NCBI GenBank assembly: GCA_016234425.1 | Contig: JACRCA010000441.1 | Coordinates: 1-7,089 of the forward strand | Direction of reading: 5' to 3' | DNA length: 7,089 nucleotides | From: Deltaproteobacteria bacterium | GTDB lineage: Bacteria; Desulfobacterota; SM23-61 | In this document: positions 5,953 to 7,089 of the stretch, piece by piece | Layout: each line of letters opens with the position of its first letter | Numbering within the stretch: position 1 is the stretch's first letter | Position numbers and translations under genes: made by a program | The notes under the pieces: model-generated | Told to the model about the DNA's origin: nothing | What the model saw: only the letters and a program-made list of their open reading frames with translations | The model's database searches: none

Positions 5953-5981
5953 ATTTTACCCCTCAATAAAAATATCGTCAA
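5953..5981 (-). promoter_or_regulatory. Sigma-70 promoter of the small membrane peptide gene
   Basis: TTGACG (5976-5981), exactly 17 bases, then TAAAAT (5953-5958). The predicted start near 5946 gives a leader of about 20 bases containing only the ribosome binding site, a compact arrangement that strengthens the case for the 42-aa gene. Confidence 0.7.
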
Positions 5982-6117
5982 TAATTTTATAAACTTAAAT
6001 GCTAAACCTCCAATTCTCGGCTTCTTAGCTTAGAAGTGCCTTTCTTGGGTTGGGTTTAAGATTAGACCGAAAATTCTTGATTGGTTTTTGGGCGGGTTTT
6101 TAACGGGGGGAAAATTT

Positions 6118-6549
6118 CTATTTTTGTTTTTGTATTACCAAGGAATTATATTGGGCGAAGTTTTTTTGTCTCAATTTATCATTCCTTCGTTCCATAGATT
6201 TGCTGACGGTACTCAAGAGATCGGAGACGTTAAAGGGTTTAGGGATGAAGTCTCCGGCACCATAGCGGGTCGCTTCCTGAGCATTTTGCGGAGTCCCGTA
6301 GGCGGTTATGACTATTACCTCAATATCGTCATCCCGTTTCTTAATCTCCTTCAGGACCTCTATTCCTGGAAGGCCCGGCATTTTCAAGTCGAGGGTGACG
6401 AGGTCAATTTTTTCGTTTTGAATATACTTCAATGCTTCCTGTCCATCGGCAGCTGTATGGACCTGGTAAATTGGTTGGAGAGCCATTTTTAAAGATTCTC
6501 TGGGACCAATATCATCATCCACGATCAAGATTGATTTTTTTTGGGCCAT
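6118..6549 (-). CDS. Single-domain CheY-like response regulator
   Basis: This 143-aa receiver domain has no output domain and would act by phosphorylation-dependent protein contact in the cytoplasm. The strand-1 acidic cluster is Asp11-Asp12-Asp13 in ILIVDDD, the phosphoacceptor is Asp54 in LVTLDLKMPG, the switch Thr82 is in VITAYG, and Lys104 is in PKPF: a complete, apparently functional set. After about residue 115 only a basic, polar tail remains (MERRNDKLRQKNF...), resembling the linker that leads into the AAA+ domain of NtrC-type regulators but ending without it. An upstream ATG at 6558 would add three residues, but AAGGA (6558-6562) sits eight bases before the ATG at 6549 and directly against the other, so I choose 6549. 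No histidine kinase is encoded in the window. A sigma-54-type promoter precedes the gene. It ends in TAG. Confidence 0.93.
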   Translation of the reverse strand: MAQKKSILIVDDDIGPRESLKMALQPIYQVHTAADGQEALKYIQNEKIDLVTLDLKMPGLPGIEVLKEIKKRDDDIEVIVITAYGTPQNAQEATRYGAGDFIPKPFNVSDLLSTVSKSMERRNDKLRQKNFAQYNSLVIQKQK

Positions 6550-6557
6550 ATTGGACA

Positions 6558-6562
6558 TCCTT
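6558..6562 (-). promoter_or_regulatory. RBS that decides the response regulator start
   Basis: AAGGA on the minus strand, eight bases before the ATG at 6549. It touches the upstream ATG at 6558, so that start would have no usable spacing. Confidence 0.6.
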
Positions 6563-6584
6563 GAAGGAGCTATTCGGGTTTAGC

Positions 6585-6601
6585 TGACCTAAATGGGGTC
6601 A
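6585..6601. repeat. Inverted repeat at the predicted start of the response regulator mRNA
   Basis: TGACC and GGTCA are separated by seven bases. If transcription starts at 6602, as the sigma-54 promoter predicts, this would be a hairpin at the extreme 5' end of the transcript, or a protein-binding site overlapping the start region. Confidence 0.4.
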
Positions 6602-6612
6602 CCAAATATTTC

Positions 6613-6628
6613 AGCAATTTTTGTGCCG
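6613..6628 (-). promoter_or_regulatory. Sigma-54 (-24/-12) promoter of the response regulator gene
   Basis: CGGCACAAAAATTGCT read on the minus strand matches the sigma-54 consensus TGGCACG-N4-TTGCW at all positions except the first T and the G after GGCAC. The -24 GG and -12 GC are correctly spaced. Transcription would start near 6602, 53 bases before the chosen ATG. A palindromic core, AAAT-TGATCA-GTTT (6707-6720), lies at about -105 to -118, where enhancer-binding sites usually sit. GGGT-TTT-ACCC (6634-6644) lies just upstream of the -24 element. Confidence 0.65.
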
Positions 6629-6757
6629 TAAGAGGGTTTTACCCGATGTTTGAATTTCCTTTATTTTATTATCCAAATTTACATTTAGGGAGGAATATAG
6701 CTCATAAAATTGATCAGTTTCGTACATCGGCAGGGGTGGAATTTTGCGATTTGTCCC

Positions 6758-7042
6758 TCACTTGATCTTTCTGACCTCTCTGGCTCTCCTCTGGAACAAG
6801 AGATCGAAGGAGGTTAGCAGATGTTTCATCGCTTCCGTATCGGCCGCCAGTTCGAACCGAATTCCGTTATCTCCTAAGATGGCTTTCCGGTGATCCATCC
6901 TGTTCTTGCGAACAGCTTCGGGAATTCCGTTCGGGAAAGCATCGCACGTGGGAAAACTCTTCCGATAGGTTAGGCTGTCGTGGTGCTTATATTTACAGAT
7001 GGAGCACAATGGAAGCGTTAGCGTTAACGGTTGGCGCTTCAT
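6758..7042 (-). CDS. Small conserved cysteine-containing protein, function unknown
   Basis: This 94-aa protein has Cys13-x2-Cys16, Cys33 in TCDAFPNGIP (32-41), and Asp50-His51 followed by GDNGIRFE (57-64). I recall this layout (Cys-x2-Cys, Cys-x-AFP-x-GIP, DH, GDNGI-x-F) from widely distributed small uncharacterised proteins. The three cysteines and the histidine could bind a metal, but that is inference. The C-terminal third is rich in basic residues (FQRRAREVRKIK). The frame is open further upstream with a TTG (7063) and an ATG (7060), but GGGAGG (7050-7055) at seven bases supports the ATG at 7042. It lies 208 bp before the response regulator gene, and the sigma-54 site between them suggests separate transcription. 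No function can be assigned. Confidence 0.8.
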   Translation of the reverse strand: MKRQPLTLTLPLCSICKYKHHDSLTYRKSFPTCDAFPNGIPEAVRKNRMDHRKAILGDNGIRFELAADTEAMKHLLTSFDLLFQRRAREVRKIK

Positions 7043-7049
7043 CGCCTGG

Positions 7050-7055
7050 CCTCCC
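7050..7055 (-). promoter_or_regulatory. RBS that decides the start of the 94-aa gene
   Basis: GGGAGG on the minus strand, seven bases upstream of the ATG at 7042. The upstream start codons have only a G-run in front of them, so the shorter protein is preferred. Confidence 0.55.
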
Positions 7056-7089
7056 TTCATCAATTCCCCCCACGTTCTTCCCCTGCGAT

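Noticed and set aside
6019..6040. CTTCT/AGAAG hairpin downstream of the response regulator as a terminator
   Set aside because: Only five paired bases plus a bulged extension, and no T-run on the minus-strand transcript.
7043..7063. Longer N-terminus of the 94-aa protein from TTG 7063 or ATG 7060
   Set aside because: GGGAGG is ideally placed for the ATG at 7042 and would lie inside the coding region of the longer form.

Overview
The window looks like a chromosomal piece of an anaerobic or metabolically versatile environmental proteobacterium, most likely of the former Deltaproteobacteria (Desulfobacterota). This is inferred from three things. Two tripartite tricarboxylate transporter (TTT) binding proteins share a Cys-Gly-x-x-Ala-Gly-Ala-Thr-Thr-Asp loop. 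A crotonase-fold enzyme sits next to them. An intergenic palindrome of the ATTCCCGC-GCAA-GCGGGAAT type is also present. Base composition is mid-range. No RNA gene, CRISPR array or transposase is visible. Every gene I can support lies on the minus strand, so the window reads right to left.

Right to left: a 94-aa cysteine-containing protein (6758-7042); a single-domain CheY-like response regulator (6118-6549) behind a near-consensus sigma-54 promoter; a 42-aa single-span membrane peptide (5798-5926) behind a near-consensus sigma-70 promoter; about 480 bp without a convincing gene, holding the likely crotonase promoter and leader; a crotonase-superfamily enzyme (4519-5316) resembling methylmalonyl-CoA decarboxylase more than enoyl-CoA hydratase; a strong extended -10 promoter (4448-4475); then a TTT operon in the order tctC - tctB - tctA - tctC (4268 down to 239). 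A hairpin and a palindromic repeat follow. The first 11 codons of another minus-strand gene, with a good ribosome binding site, run off the left edge.

The most striking observation is in tctA. Its reading frame stops at an amber codon (1423-1425) after 451 residues. The same frame continues for 46 more codons that read like the normal C-terminal segment of TctA (SLILSDGSFGIFFTRPIS plus a last membrane helix) and ends at a TGA at 1282-1284. With this tail the protein has the usual family length of about 500 residues, and the gap to the next gene shrinks from 206 to 65 bp. The codon is a nonsense mutation, a recoded amber, or a sequence error. TAG looks like an ordinary stop in tctB and in the response regulator gene, which argues against genome-wide reassignment.

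Functionally, the operon would supply one TctAB membrane unit with two periplasmic binding proteins. Their ligand-contacting loops have diverged, which suggests two carboxylate ligands or a change of specificity. The adjacent decarboxylase-like enzyme would fit metabolism of an imported dicarboxylate after CoA activation, but no CoA ligase or transferase is present here, so the substrate cannot be named.
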